DNA of 64,000 bases. Origin: Gammaproteobacteria bacterium. Its GTDB lineage: Bacteria > Pseudomonadota > Gammaproteobacteria > Steroidobacterales > GCA-2729495. Every line of letters starts with the position of its first letter. Position 1 is the stretch's first letter. The notes beneath the pieces were generated by a model that was given only the letters and a program-made list of their open reading frames with translations, did not search any database and was not told where the DNA came from. The stretch covers positions 1-64,000 of the forward strand of contig JANQPY010000006.1 of NCBI GenBank assembly GCA_028285245.1, in the 5' to 3' direction. A program made the translations under genes and the position numbers. Positions 56,811 through 64,000 of the stretch are shown here, one piece after another.

Positions 56811-57920
56811 ATGCGCAATAACAAACTGAGTGTGCGGGCGGTTGTATATGGACTGCTTGGTTTCAGCGTTATGCCGACAATGGCGCTGGCGGATCCATTG
56901 GCTGACGCCTTACCGGTCACGCAGCAGCCAGATCTCACGATCGAGAAGCGACGATTCCAGCCATATGAACCGAACTACGGGATCTGGCAGGTTTCCGACG
57001 ACAATGATGCGGCTCTGGAAGCGCGCTACTCCTTCAAGTATCTGCTGACGCGCCCAGACTGCAGTCCCAACAACCTCGATCGCGACGAGTCATCAACTGA
57101 TTTTGAAAGATCGCAAGCTGGAAGCGGCAAGGCGTTCGATGACTGCGCGTCAGAATGGCCGCGACGCTGGGAGACGTATCTGAAGTTTACCGGCGAGTTC
57201 GATTTCTTTTTGGGCACGCGGGACTCCGATCCGGTCATCAATCGGCGCAGCAACCCTGGCTGGCACGTGCGCAAGTATCTCGCTAATAAAAAGTGGATGA
57301 ACACCTATTGGCGGCATCTTGACGTTGGCCTGGAGCACCTGTCTAACGGGCAAACGGTGGATGACGATGACGGCTGCGATACGGGTTTGTGCACTGGGCA
57401 GGAAATCTATGCGCAGGATCCGCACGATCCGTATTTCGACGAGATCAGCCGCAGCCTTAATTTCCTCTCGGTGGAAGCCGCAATGCGCGTGGGCCCGCGG
57501 CGCGAGCGGGCCGATCCGGAGACCGGCCGCTGCGATGGCTCGGCTGGTTGTTTCGATTTATGGATAAGGCTTATTCCCTGGTACATCTCTGACGATAATC
57601 TGGTGACCTGGGGGCCAAACGCCGGGCGCCGCCGGATTGCTGAATATGACCGGGCGCGCATCATTTGGTCCATGAAACGCAAGTGGCGGGATTACGCCGC
57701 GCAGCGCACCGGTTTCAATGAGATGGAACTCACCGTGAAGTGGACCCTCGGCGACGACTACTTTTCCACCGATTCTCTCGACGTGGGGTTCTTCATTCCA
57801 TGGCAGCGCGGCCGGTTCCGGTTGCCGCTGTATCTGGAAGCACATTTTGGCCCCATGAATAACCTGTCGAACTACACGCAAACGGAGCGTACTTTCGGGA
57901 TTGGGTTGCGGTTTAATTGA
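56811..57920 (+). CDS. pldA: Outer-membrane phospholipase A (OMPLA/PldA-like)
   Basis: About 369 residues from the ATG at 56811; a GTG two codons earlier is also possible. The signal peptide is residues 1-28. EPNYGIWQVSDD, FLGTRDSDPVINRRSNPG and the active-site DVGLEHLSNGQ give His176 and Ser178, and SRSLNFLSVE gives the third residue, Asn217. It ends FGIGLRFN, consistent with a 12-strand barrel. An extended acidic loop with Cys (DDDDGCDTGLCTG) follows the active site and is unusual. The enzyme hydrolyses phospholipids misplaced in the outer leaflet. Monocistronic. Confidence 0.87.
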   Translation: MRNNKLSVRAVVYGLLGFSVMPTMALADPLADALPVTQQPDLTIEKRRFQPYEPNYGIWQVSDDNDAALEARYSFKYLLTRPDCSPNNLDRDESSTDFERSQAGSGKAFDDCASEWPRRWETYLKFTGEFDFFLGTRDSDPVINRRSNPGWHVRKYLANKKWMNTYWRHLDVGLEHLSNGQTVDDDDGCDTGLCTGQEIYAQDPHDPYFDEISRSLNFLSVEAAMRVGPRRERADPETGRCDGSAGCFDLWIRLIPWYISDDNLVTWGPNAGRRRIAEYDRARIIWSMKRKWRDYAAQRTGFNEMELTVKWTLGDDYFSTDSLDVGFFIPWQRGRFRLPLYLEAHFGPMNNLSNYTQTERTFGIGLRFN

Positions 57921-57966
57921 TCGTCGCGATCAGAGAATTCTGTGTTTGTCTCGCACAGGTTGGCAG

Positions 57967-58305
57967 CTAGCGTTGGATCTGAAAGTTGCCGGGTTTGTCA
58001 TCGCCGTCTTTAACGCAGCGGCAGGATTTCGCGTCAGTAGGACATACCATTTTGTAGCCTTCTGCGCAGACCTCCTGTGGTTCGCTTTGGGACTTCATGC
58101 GGTCGGGTGTTTTCTCGAGCGGTTTGCGTTCTGCCTTTTCTGCAGCGGCTCGGACCTTCTGAATCGCGGGCAGCTCCGGGTCGGTCTCGGGTGTCTTGAT
58201 CGTGGCCTTACGCTCCCCCTCATCCGCCGCGAGGGCAGAGACATACGCCGAGAGCGAGCAGATAAGGAGACTAGACAACACAATGAATGTGCGGATCATC
58301 AGCAT
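57967..58305 (-). CDS. Small secreted Cys-containing protein, unknown
   Basis: About 112 residues from the ATG at 58305, preceded by GGAGA. The signal peptide is residues 1-26 (ending VSALA). A Glu/Lys-rich helical middle (KVRAAAEKAERKPLEKTP) leads to a C-terminal cysteine group, VCAEGYKMVCPTDAKSCRC. No family is recognised. It is convergent with the phospholipase gene (46-bp gap) and divergent from the photolyase gene. Confidence 0.6.
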   Translation of the reverse strand: MLMIRTFIVLSSLLICSLSAYVSALAADEGERKATIKTPETDPELPAIQKVRAAAEKAERKPLEKTPDRMKSQSEPQEVCAEGYKMVCPTDAKSCRCVKDGDDKPGNFQIQR

Positions 58306-58470
58306 GGTCTCCGGGCAGATACATTCGGAGGTTAAGTCTACGCCGGGAGATCTAGGCCGTCGATTATCCTGCTGTGGCCCAGGGCCCTGGCGCTCAATCA
58401 CTACGGACCTTGTTTGCCCCTGCTCCTAAGTATTTGAAAGTACGCATCTGCGAGGAATCAGTGAATCATC

Positions 58471-59895
58471 ATGGCCGCTAAACCCATCATCGTCTGGTTT
58501 CGTCAAGACTTAAGGCTCACCGACAACCCGGCGCTGGCTGCTGCGGCTAAGCAGGGTGCGCCGGTGCTGCCGGTATATATCCTCGATGACGAAAACTCTG
58601 GCGAGTGGCGGATGGGCGGCGCCAGTCGCTGGTGGCTGCATGAAAGTCTGAGCTCCCTCAATGCGTCTCTGAAGCGCAGCTTGTACGTGGCGCGAGGTGA
58701 TGCGGCATCAGTGCTTGATGATCTTATTGAGAATACCGGCGCCCAGGCCGTGTACTGGAACCGCTGCTATGAACCGTGGCGCATCAAACGCGATGCGCGC
58801 ATCAAGTCGGCAATAACCGAACGGGACATCGAGGCGAAAAGTTTCAACGGCTCGTTGCTGTTTGAGCCACACACCGTCGCCAAGGCAGACGGCACGCCCT
58901 ACAAAGTCTTCACGCCCTTTTATCGTAAGGGGTGCCTGGGCGAGGGGAGGCAGCCGCGCGAGGCGGCGTTAGATGACATCAAGTTCAAGGTCTTCGGCGG
59001 CGGCCCGCCAAGCGCGATCGATGACCTGGGGCTGATGCCTGACATCGAGTGGTACGCGCAGATGGCTGAGGAATGGGAGCCGGGGGAGTCGGGCGCTGAA
59101 GCCAGACTTCAGCAGTTTCTCGATAGCGGACTGCAGGGTTACAAAGTTGGCCGGAATCGGCCTGACCAAACACACGTTTCCCGGCTATCGCCGCATCTGC
59201 ACTTCGGCGAGATCTCGCCGCATCGTGTCTGGTGGGCAGCGCGCGCACTGGAGCCGGATCCGGAGTTCGCCGACGATGTCGACTGTCTGTGCAGCGAACT
59301 GGGCTGGCGCGAATTTGCGCACTACTTGCTGTATCACGAGCCCCAGATGCCGCAGGAAAATCTGCAGACGAAGTTTGAGCGTTTTCCATGGCGCGAGAGC
59401 GAAGCTGACCTGAAGCGCTGGCAGCGAGGCGATACCGGCATACCGATTGTGGATGCCGGCATGCGCGAGCTTTGGCAAACGGGCTATATGCACAATCGCG
59501 TGCGCATGATCGTGGCGTCGTTTCTCACCAAGAACCTGTTGATTCACTGGCGCGATGGTGAGGCCTGGTTCTGGGATACGTTGCTGGATGCTGATCTGGC
59601 CAACAACAGCGCGAGCTGGCAGTGGGTTGCAGGTTGCGGCACCGATGCCGCCCCGTACTTCAGGATCTTTAACCCCGTAACGCAGGGCAAGAAGTTCGAC
59701 CCCAACGGGAACTACGTTCGCCAGTACGTGCCCGAAGTGGCCGGGTTAAGCGACAAGTTCCTGCATGAACCCTGGGCTGCACCCGAAGCTGAGCAAGAAG
59801 CAGCGGGACTCGATGCCGATTGTGTGTACCGTAAGCCAATGGCCGACCTGAAAGCTTCGCGCGAGCGGGCGCTGGAGGCGTTTAAGTCCCTGTAA
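58471..59895 (+). CDS. phrB: Deoxyribodipyrimidine photolyase
   Basis: A 474-residue class I cyclobutane-pyrimidine-dimer photolyase. The N-terminal antenna domain begins IIVWFRQDLRLTDNPAL. The FAD-binding part carries GYKVGRNRPDQTHVSRLSPHLHFGEISP, GWREFAHYLLYHEP, GIPIVDAGMRELWQTGYMHNRVRM and SWQWVAGCGTDAAPYFRIFNP, including the Trp residues for electron transfer. It repairs UV dimers using blue light, fitting a surface-water or otherwise lit habitat. It is a single gene. Confidence 0.95.
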   Translation: MAAKPIIVWFRQDLRLTDNPALAAAAKQGAPVLPVYILDDENSGEWRMGGASRWWLHESLSSLNASLKRSLYVARGDAASVLDDLIENTGAQAVYWNRCYEPWRIKRDARIKSAITERDIEAKSFNGSLLFEPHTVAKADGTPYKVFTPFYRKGCLGEGRQPREAALDDIKFKVFGGGPPSAIDDLGLMPDIEWYAQMAEEWEPGESGAEARLQQFLDSGLQGYKVGRNRPDQTHVSRLSPHLHFGEISPHRVWWAARALEPDPEFADDVDCLCSELGWREFAHYLLYHEPQMPQENLQTKFERFPWRESEADLKRWQRGDTGIPIVDAGMRELWQTGYMHNRVRMIVASFLTKNLLIHWRDGEAWFWDTLLDADLANNSASWQWVAGCGTDAAPYFRIFNPVTQGKKFDPNGNYVRQYVPEVAGLSDKFLHEPWAAPEAEQEAAGLDADCVYRKPMADLKASRERALEAFKSL

Positions 59896-59983
59896 CGCCG
59901 CGCGGCGTCAGTCACGGGTCGAACCTGGTCCTCCTGCCGCGCTATATTCGCATTTCCCGAGGTGACTAGACTTAGGATCCTGC

Positions 59984-60601
59984 ATGTACAAGTTGATTGC
60001 CGCAGCGTTGGCTGCCACGGTTTGCACAACTGGATGGGCAGACCAATGCGAGATTTCAATCGAAGGAGTTACCGAGAGTAGTTCGCAAGACGAAGTGGTT
60101 TTGGCATGGAAGAACAAGGGGCTTGCGCAGTTGCCCAATCCCGCACCGTCCCGGCGGAGCAAGGATCGGAATATCGGGAGTCAATATGAGGTCGTCCGGT
60201 TTCAGCAGCCGACAACAGGCAAGTTCGAGCCGGGTCTGGTCAGACTGAGCTGGGAGCGTTCGGAGAGTCTGGGCACATTAAAAATCGAGTCCCAGTATCT
60301 CCCCGAGGTACCTCGCGACGTCAACGGGTGGGCGAACAAGATGGAGCTGTGGTCGCTCTGGCCAATGATTCAGGATCGCAAGCAGCAGTGTGAAGGTGCT
60401 GCGAGTTTGCGTATGCGCGATGCGACCCGGCGCTGCCAGGACAAACCCGGGCATCTTGTGGTCGACATTCGCGAGCGCGCGTATGTCGAGGACCTTGGCC
60501 CGGGTGCCCGCCGGGCGCCGCAGACCAAGTACGCCTGCCAGTACCAGTTCAATGCCGGGCCGGGCGCACTGGTGACGGAAAAGCTGGAGATTGAACTCTA
60601 G
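59984..60601 (+). CDS. Secreted protein of unknown function
   Basis: A 205-residue protein with a signal peptide (residues 1-19, ending GWA). Four or more Cys (DQCEISIEG, QQCEGAASL, RRCQDKPGH, YACQYQFN) suggest disulfides, and YEVVRFQQPTTGKFEPG and MELWSLWPMIQDRKQQ are the most distinctive segments. No domain is recognised. It follows the photolyase gene by 88 bp but has its own AT-richer leader, and is convergent with the next gene. Confidence 0.58.
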   Translation: MYKLIAAALAATVCTTGWADQCEISIEGVTESSSQDEVVLAWKNKGLAQLPNPAPSRRSKDRNIGSQYEVVRFQQPTTGKFEPGLVRLSWERSESLGTLKIESQYLPEVPRDVNGWANKMELWSLWPMIQDRKQQCEGAASLRMRDATRRCQDKPGHLVVDIRERAYVEDLGPGARRAPQTKYACQYQFNAGPGALVTEKLEIEL

Positions 60602-60638
60602 TCAGGGCATCGGCCTCTCGCTGACCGACGTTGCGCCT

Positions 60639-61349
60639 TTAGCGCTGGCAGATATCGCGTGAGCTCTTGATCAGAATATTGAGCTGGCTGGGCTTGGGCA
60701 TGTCACTGAATATGGGATCACCTGCTTCAGCGGCCTTCGGTTGTTCACGATCGCGCTCCGCTGCAAGCCGCAGTCCGACTTCACAATAGCTGAACAGCGT
60801 GCTTTCGTCGGCGACGTTGACGCCTGACTGCTGCAGGGTTTCCGTCAGTTCGCGGCGGAGCTCCTGGCGCAAAACGTTCACCCTGGGAATGTCCTCCCGC
60901 GATAGCGTCGTCTTGCCGCGCCGCTGGTAGCCTGGCGTGCGGGCCTGATCCACAGGGCGCATGCCAGAGATGGCCGCGACGTCATCCTGGTATTGCTCTA
61001 CCCGCTCGCACAAATCCTCGAGCCTGGCTGGACTCAGAGCAGGATCAGTGAGGAGCTGCTCGGTGCGTTGCGCGTAGGTGCGTTCCAACTGTGGTAACCG
61101 ACCCGGCGGATTACTACGCCGTTGTGCCGCGAAGCGGGTATAGGCCGGGCCCGTCAGGCAGTCACAGAATTGCTGTGAGCGGCCTTTGGCGGAATTGCAA
61201 AACGCTGACAGTGCATCCCGTTCGGCCTGGTTGGCGTGCGTGGCCGATGGCAGACCTACCAGCGCCAGCCAGCACAGCAGCATGGCTAACCGGCCATAAC
61301 GAACCCTGTGTTGTCCTCTGTTCAGAATGTCTATAGCCAATGTCATCAC
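60639..61349 (-). CDS. Secreted helical protein of unknown function
   Basis: A 236-residue protein; the hydrophobic signal core is at about residues 22-38 (AMLLCWLALVGLPSATHA), so a start at the ATG at 61283 is also possible. The mature part is helical and charged, with CNSAKGRSQQFCDCLTG near residue 51 supplying three Cys and QLERTYAQRTEQLLTDPAL repeated-looking heptads. No family is recognised. It lies between a convergent secreted gene and a LysR gene. Confidence 0.58.
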   Translation of the reverse strand: MMTLAIDILNRGQHRVRYGRLAMLLCWLALVGLPSATHANQAERDALSAFCNSAKGRSQQFCDCLTGPAYTRFAAQRRSNPPGRLPQLERTYAQRTEQLLTDPALSPARLEDLCERVEQYQDDVAAISGMRPVDQARTPGYQRRGKTTLSREDIPRVNVLRQELRRELTETLQQSGVNVADESTLFSYCEVGLRLAAERDREQPKAAEAGDPIFSDMPKPSQLNILIKSSRDICQR

Positions 61350-61423
61350 CCCCTGGAATCGCCACGACTTTAGCAGCGCTGGATGAATCGCGAATGAATG
61401 AGCGGCGATCTCGGGCCGTAGCT

Positions 61424-62293
61424 TCAGTTGGCCAGATCGGCATTGGCTGTTGCCACCACCGCGGCCAGCGCATCCCAGACCACCTGCACCCGGCGCTGGT
61501 TCTTGATGTCGGGGTGGGCCAGCAGCCAGAGCTGGCCCGTGATATCGGGTAGCGGGAATAGCCGACGCAATGTCGGCTGGTTCTGATCGGCGGGCAGTAC
61601 CGAGAGACCAAGGCCAGCCTCAACCAGTGCCGCAATCGTACTGAGGTCGCTGGCGCGCCCGACGATCCGGTCACTGTGATTCTGCTCTAACCACTGGAAG
61701 GCCGGCAGCCGGATCAGTTCCCGGTCGGCGCCGATAAACACTTCGTTCTCCAGTGCACGGAGTTGCTTGGGCAACGCGCGGCGCCGCGACTTCTCGCAAC
61801 AGAGCCACCAGCGCATGTCCATCACTTTTCTGCCCACCAGGTGTTCGGGTGGGTGGTTGGTCGCGCGGAGCGCGATGTCGGCTTCCCGGCGATTCAAGTC
61901 GTAGTCCGTGTCACCCACAGCCAGCTCGGTGACTATCTGCGGATAGTCTTTGCGAAGCTGTTTTATGGCGGGTGGTAACACGGTGCGCGCGAGATTGGGT
62001 GCGGTCGTAATGCGCACTGTGCCCGCGGGCTCAAGGTCGCGACCGGCTACCTCCAGTTCGATTTGCTGAACGGCCCCGTCGGCCTGCAGGGCGAGTGCAA
62101 GCATATGTTCGCCCACTGGCGTCAGTGTGTAGCCACCGGCCTGCCGGTCAAAGAGCCGGGCTTCCAGGTCAGCCTCGAGCGCCTGCAGGCGCCGGAATAC
62201 CGTGGAGTGGTTTTGCTGCAGTGAGCGGGCCGCCCCGGCCAGGGAGCCTGCCTCGGCGATGGCCAGAAACACGCGGAGATCATTCCAGTTCAT
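61424..62293 (-). CDS. LysR family transcriptional regulator
   Basis: About 289 residues from the ATG at 62293 (MNWNDLRVFLAI); ten extra in-frame codons upstream lie in the operator region and are rejected. The N-terminal winged helix has AEAGSLAGAARSLQQNHSTVFRRLQALE. The effector domain includes LAVGDTDYDLNRREADIALRATN. This is the subgroup often paired with DoxX or quinone-related genes. It is divergent from the DoxX gene across a 117-bp gap with two dyads, which are its probable binding sites. Confidence 0.9.
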   Translation of the reverse strand: MNWNDLRVFLAIAEAGSLAGAARSLQQNHSTVFRRLQALEADLEARLFDRQAGGYTLTPVGEHMLALALQADGAVQQIELEVAGRDLEPAGTVRITTAPNLARTVLPPAIKQLRKDYPQIVTELAVGDTDYDLNRREADIALRATNHPPEHLVGRKVMDMRWWLCCEKSRRRALPKQLRALENEVFIGADRELIRLPAFQWLEQNHSDRIVGRASDLSTIAALVEAGLGLSVLPADQNQPTLRRLFPLPDITGQLWLLAHPDIKNQRRVQVVWDALAAVVATANADLAN

Positions 62294-62308
62294 AGACGCA
62301 ATGACAGG

Positions 62309-62375
62309 TTTGCAAAGATGCAAATGGAGAATGCAGATATTGCGGATTTACTTGTCTATTCGCAAACAGGATAGT
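62309..62375. promoter_or_regulatory. LysR/DoxX divergent control region
   Basis: TTTGCA-AAGA-TGCAAA (62309-62324) and TTGCG-N16-CGCAA (62340-62365) are both T/A-ended dyads as expected for LysR sites. A plus-strand promoter, TTTACT (62347-62352), 17 bp, GATAGT (62370-62375), overlaps the second dyad and would serve the DoxX gene. Confidence 0.5.
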
Positions 62376-62410
62376 GGCGCCATGCTCACCACACGCCACG
62401 AGGAATCATC

Positions 62411-62839
62411 ATGGATCGTTTAATTGAACGTTACGCAGACTTTGGCCCGACGCTGTTGCGGGTCAGCTTAGGGATCATTTTTCTTGCCCATGGCGCCTAC
62501 CTGAAGCTGGTGGTGTTCACCATGGCCGGTACCGTGGGTTTCTTCGAATCCCTGGGCCTGCCCGGTATTGCCGCCTATGCCACGGTTGCGGCAGAAATCA
62601 TCGGCGGCTTGCTGCTGATTCTGGGTATCCGGGTGCGCGAAGCCGCGCTGGTGCTGGTCGGCGTATCGCTCGGCGCGACGTGGGCGCATCTCGGCTTTGG
62701 CTGGTTGTTCACCAATGAAGGCGGTGGTTTTGAATTCCCGTTGTTCCTGGCCGTCGCCAGCGCGGTGCAGGTGCTGATTGGGCCGGGCGCGCTTGCGCTC
62801 GGCAGTGAGCGCCCTGCGCGCGCCGCCATGCTGGCCTGA
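62411..62839 (+). CDS. DoxX family membrane protein
   Basis: A 142-residue protein with four membrane helices. GPTLLRVSLGIIFLAHGAYLKLVVFT (from residue 13) and AEIIGGLLLILGIRVREAALVLVG match the DoxX family. DoxX proteins are terminal-oxidase-associated or quinone/thiol-stress membrane proteins of unclear activity. Its promoter overlaps likely binding sites for the divergent LysR protein. A GST gene lies downstream after a hairpin. Confidence 0.88.
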   Translation: MDRLIERYADFGPTLLRVSLGIIFLAHGAYLKLVVFTMAGTVGFFESLGLPGIAAYATVAAEIIGGLLLILGIRVREAALVLVGVSLGATWAHLGFGWLFTNEGGGFEFPLFLAVASAVQVLIGPGALALGSERPARAAMLA

Positions 62840-62868
62840 CGAGTAGAGCACAAGGTGCATCGATTCGG

Positions 62869-62901
62869 AGTCAGTCCCCCGCTCTTTGGGGGGGGCTGGC
62901 T
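62869..62901. repeat. AGTCAGTCCCCC...GGGGGGCTGGCT hairpin
   Basis: An imperfect inverted repeat (10 of 12 arm positions) lies between the DoxX and GST genes. It contains the TCAG/CCCC wording of the dispersed GGGGTCAGACCCC family. It may slow transcription between the two genes, but it has no T-run. Confidence 0.45.
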
Positions 62902-62944
62902 TCGCGCCGTTGCCGTTGAGCGTAATCGGCTAAGATGAGCGGCG

Positions 62945-63724
62945 ATGCGTCCCACCACAGCTCAGATACTTCTTTACGCCTACGCAACGAGCCCCTTTGC
63001 GGCGAAAGCGCATTGTTATCTCCTCTACAAGCGGCTGACCTTTGAGGTCTACTACGTCAACCCGATGCAGGCCCGCGACGTGTTGCCAGTTGGTCACCAG
63101 GTGCCGGTGCTGACGGTCGGCAGCGAAAGCCGCAACGAATCCAGTGACATTGGCATCTGGCTGGATGAGCTGTATCCCAACAAGCCCATGCTCCTGCCCG
63201 AAGAACCCAAGGCCCGGCAGCGCTTGCTGGATATCGATCAATGGATTTCAGATCGGCTGATTCCCAACACAATTCGGGCGATTGGCGATGGGCGCGTTCA
63301 GGGGCTGTTGAACAGTTGGCGCATGGGCAATGGCATGCATCGCAGCTGCGATGGAGGGCTGCCTTTGGCCGCGCGGATCATGTGGCCTGTGGTGCTGAAG
63401 AAACAGCGGTTTATTCGCAAACTGGTGGCCGCGGCCGACCTGAGTCGGCCGCCCGCGGAAGCGATGGAGTTGATGCGTGAAGAGTTCCTGCAGCGGCTGG
63501 GTGACGGGCCGTTTCTCGATAGCCGCGCCGAGCCTTCGTTGCCAGACTTCTCGGCGTTCCCGCTGGTTACACATTTCTACCGGCTGGGACTAGCCGGTGT
63601 CGATACGCTGGTCAGGGACCCGGTGATTCGTGACTGGGTAGCCCGTCTCCAACCGCATGTCACGGGCGAGCCACCGCTGCTGCCTGAGGCCCTGCATCGC
63701 CGTGCGGTGTTTTACCAGGCTTGA
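62945..63724 (+). CDS. Glutathione S-transferase family protein
   Basis: A 259-residue protein. The N-terminal thioredoxin-like domain reads ILLYAYATSPFAAKAHCYLLYKRL, with HQVPVLTVGSESRNESSDIGIWLDE providing the cis-Pro and the Glu-Ser glutathione contact. The helical C-terminal domain has LQRLGDGPFLDSRAEPSLPDFSAFP. The CPxC-type catalytic position is SPFA, so it is not a thiol-active form. It may detoxify electrophiles, fitting the LysR/DoxX neighbourhood. Confidence 0.83.
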   Translation: MRPTTAQILLYAYATSPFAAKAHCYLLYKRLTFEVYYVNPMQARDVLPVGHQVPVLTVGSESRNESSDIGIWLDELYPNKPMLLPEEPKARQRLLDIDQWISDRLIPNTIRAIGDGRVQGLLNSWRMGNGMHRSCDGGLPLAARIMWPVVLKKQRFIRKLVAAADLSRPPAEAMELMREEFLQRLGDGPFLDSRAEPSLPDFSAFPLVTHFYRLGLAGVDTLVRDPVIRDWVARLQPHVTGEPPLLPEALHRRAVFYQA

Positions 63725-63780
63725 TTTGCGGTCCGACCTCGCTTCCTGCAACCGGTCTTACCCCGGGTTCAGAGGCACGG

Positions 63781-64000
63781 TTACTGTGGCCGCAACGAAA
63801 TCCGCGAATTGATCTTGGGTTGATCAAGCAGGGCGACGCGGCCATCGGGCCAGATCGCCGAAACCGCAAGAATCTCGCTTGTCTCGCCCAGGCCAAATGT
63901 GAGTTCCGGCGTCTGGTCGCTCATGAGTCCGACGCCATTCATCAGCTCGCGCATATAGCTTTCGCCGGCGGTTGTGGTGACGCGTACCTGCACGCCGAGG
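63781..64000 (-). CDS. ASPIC/UnbV (CRTAC1-like) repeat protein, partial (5' end beyond the right edge)
   Basis: An open frame of about 73 codons enters from the right edge and ends at the TAA at 63781. It reads LGVQVRVTTTAGESYMREL, then FGLGETSEILAVSAIWPDGR and ends INSRISLRPQ. This is the C-terminal ASPIC/UnbV module found after FG-GAP beta-propellers in secreted CRTAC1-like proteins. The rest of the protein is outside the window. Confidence 0.78.
   Translation of the reverse strand, partial: LGVQVRVTTTAGESYMRELMNGVGLMSDQTPELTFGLGETSEILAVSAIWPDGRVALLDQPKINSRISLRPQ

Noticed and set aside
1..64000. tRNA, rRNA or CRISPR loci
   Set aside because: No cloverleaf-like sequence, conserved rRNA segment or repeat-spacer array was noticed on either strand; a tRNAscan or CRISPR finder run would be needed to exclude them formally.

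Overview
The window looks like a stretch of a GC-rich gammaproteobacterial chromosome, probably from a free-living, aerobic, possibly marine lineage. The evidence is indirect: short C-terminal sorting tails of the VPVPAAxWL type (a gammaproteobacterial PEP-CTERM variant), TonB, OmpW-like and OMPLA-type outer-membrane proteins, an HAE1-type RND pump, several c-type cytochromes and Tat-like signals. I see no rRNA, tRNA, CRISPR array or intact transposase. Coding density is high, and genes mostly sit in short operons of 1 to 4 genes.

Layout. 1-5.7 kb: the start of a secreted repeat protein running off the left edge, a PadR regulator with a HAAS-like partner, a divergent TonB, three small membrane proteins, and a GbsR/MarR regulator with two matching operators. 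5.9-10.9 kb: four co-directional genes (LLM-class monooxygenase, Tat-type amidohydrolase, diheme cytochrome c, lipoprotein alpha/beta hydrolase) that look like a catabolic unit. 11.0-12.8 kb: a hipBA-type module with a well-defined operator array. 12.8-20 kb: a peroxiredoxin-like protein, an acidic beta-helix protein, two PEP-CTERM-like proteins, cytochrome c5, an NmrA-type protein, a 93-bp inverted-repeat element and SelO. 20-25.7 kb: two coupled methyltransferases, a LysR regulator, a GNAT enzyme and secreted or membrane proteins. 25.9-29.9 kb: an accessory stretch with a nuclease/YHYH operon, a Tat-type SDR, and an XRE + SRA-HNH restriction module beside a 78-bp relic of a neighbouring gene. 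30-38.7 kb: PiT phosphate transport, a DUF457 hydrolase, OmpW, SCO, SDR, VOC and MFS genes. 38.9-42.2 kb: an AT-richer three-gene envelope cassette (collagen-like membrane protein, coiled-coil/outer-membrane-like protein, trypsin-like protease). 42.4-51.1 kb: a flavin-binding protein, a NaChBac-type sodium channel behind a structured leader, NTF2-like and SOUL proteins, and an RND efflux operon with a 59-codon unannotated tail gene. 51.2-53.2 kb: a spondin/ECF sigma/NrsF operon. 53.3-64 kb: a 1107-aa secreted beta-helix-like protein, OMPLA, photolyase, secreted unknowns, a LysR/DoxX divergent pair, a GST, and an ASPIC/UnbV protein running off the right edge.

The strongest new material is regulatory and accessory. 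It includes the collagen/coiled-coil/protease cassette; the SRA-HNH module with its 11-bp-arm operator; three self-contained promoter/operator circuits (PadR, GbsR, HipB) that can be read base by base; the tandem hairpin leader of the sodium channel gene; and a dispersed family of GGGGTCAGACCCC-like palindromes plus a 26-bp-arm miniature element. All functional calls are from reading motifs by eye; no database search was possible.
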